Shown: in pieces, positions 32,851 to 32,907 of the stretch
Layout of the letters: the number at the start of each line of letters is the position of its first letter
How positions within the stretch are numbered: the stretch's first letter is position 1
DNA from: JAEUKQ01 sp044227605
GTDB taxonomy: Bacteria; Pseudomonadota; Alphaproteobacteria; JAEUKQ01
Direction: 5' to 3'
Assembly: GCA_044227605.1 (NCBI GenBank)
Contig: JBGAWJ010000004.1
Span: 1-32,907, forward strand
DNA length: 32,907 nt
Notes under the pieces: model-generated
What the model was told of the DNA's origin: nothing
Database searches by the model: none
The model's input: only the letters and a program-made list of their open reading frames with translations
Position numbers and translations under genes: made by a program

Positions 32851-32907
32851 TTAATCTTCCAGTAATAGACCATTCCGGTGCGGTAAAGGAATTTTGCCAA
32901 CCACTTT
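32851..32907 (-). CDS. C-terminal end of an unidentified gene (partial)
   Basis: Reading into the window on the minus strand, the last 18 codons spell KVVGKIPLPHRNGLLLED and a TAA at 32851-32853. The frame is open to the window edge and lies 36 bp upstream of the SDR gene in the same direction, so it is probably the preceding operon member. Too little remains to name it. Confidence 0.4.
   Translation of the reverse strand, partial: KVVGKIPLPHRNGLLLED

Noticed and set aside
1..32907. CRISPR array, prophage or toxin-antitoxin system
   Set aside because: No regularly spaced repeats, no integrase or phage structural genes and no recognisable toxin-antitoxin pair were seen; the XRE gene has no toxin-like partner beside it.

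Overview
The window is a chromosomal stretch of an AT-leaning alphaproteobacterium. The evidence is the order secY-adk-rpsM-rpsK-rpoA-rplQ, a CcrM-type GANTC DNA methyltransferase, the block uvrC-pgsA-moaD-moaE, and a LID-zinc adenylate kinase. I cannot fix the order or genus from the sequence alone.

Region 1 (1-14802, + strand) is a complete S10-spc-alpha ribosomal protein supercluster. It starts inside the 3' end of an EF-Tu gene (tuf) and runs rpsJ, rplC, rplD, rplW, rplB, rpsS, rplV, rpsC, rplP, rpmC, rpsQ, rplN, rplX, rplE, rpsN, rpsH, rplF, rplR, rpsE, rpmD, rplO, secY, adk, rpsM, rpsK, rpoA, rplQ. It closes at a strong intrinsic terminator. The tuf fragment has codon usage very unlike the ribosomal genes behind it.

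Region 2 (14803-17000) is a small accessory block: a beta-class glutathione S-transferase on the minus strand, a divergent MarR regulator with a palindromic operator candidate between them, and a minus-strand protein of unknown function with a DUF3052-like C-terminal half.

Region 3 (17136-25183) is the most unusual part. Five consecutive same-strand genes encode exported proteins of 464-551 residues that are diverged tandem paralogues. They share a four-cysteine framework, a 'C[VIL]xxxGK/Q' box, a propeller-like 'DGxVxW' box and, in four of five, a C-terminal 'P[RK][IL]Yx[LV]' box. I recognise no named family. A 124-bp inverted-repeat element sits between copies 4 and 5, and its first three bases form the stop codon of copy 4.

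Region 4 (25184-27993) holds ccrM preceded by a hairpin, a small secreted Cys-containing protein, a structured non-coding stretch that may be an RNA leader, and an XRE-type regulator.

Region 5 (28050-32907, minus strand) contains moaE, moaD, pgsA and uvrC, then a 385-bp AT-rich spacer with two perfect DnaA boxes, then folB, a pteridine-reductase-like SDR gene and the last codons of an unidentified gene. UvrC is intact in frame but lacks the four-cysteine segment normally found between the GIY-YIG and UVR domains.

No tRNA, rRNA or CRISPR array was seen.
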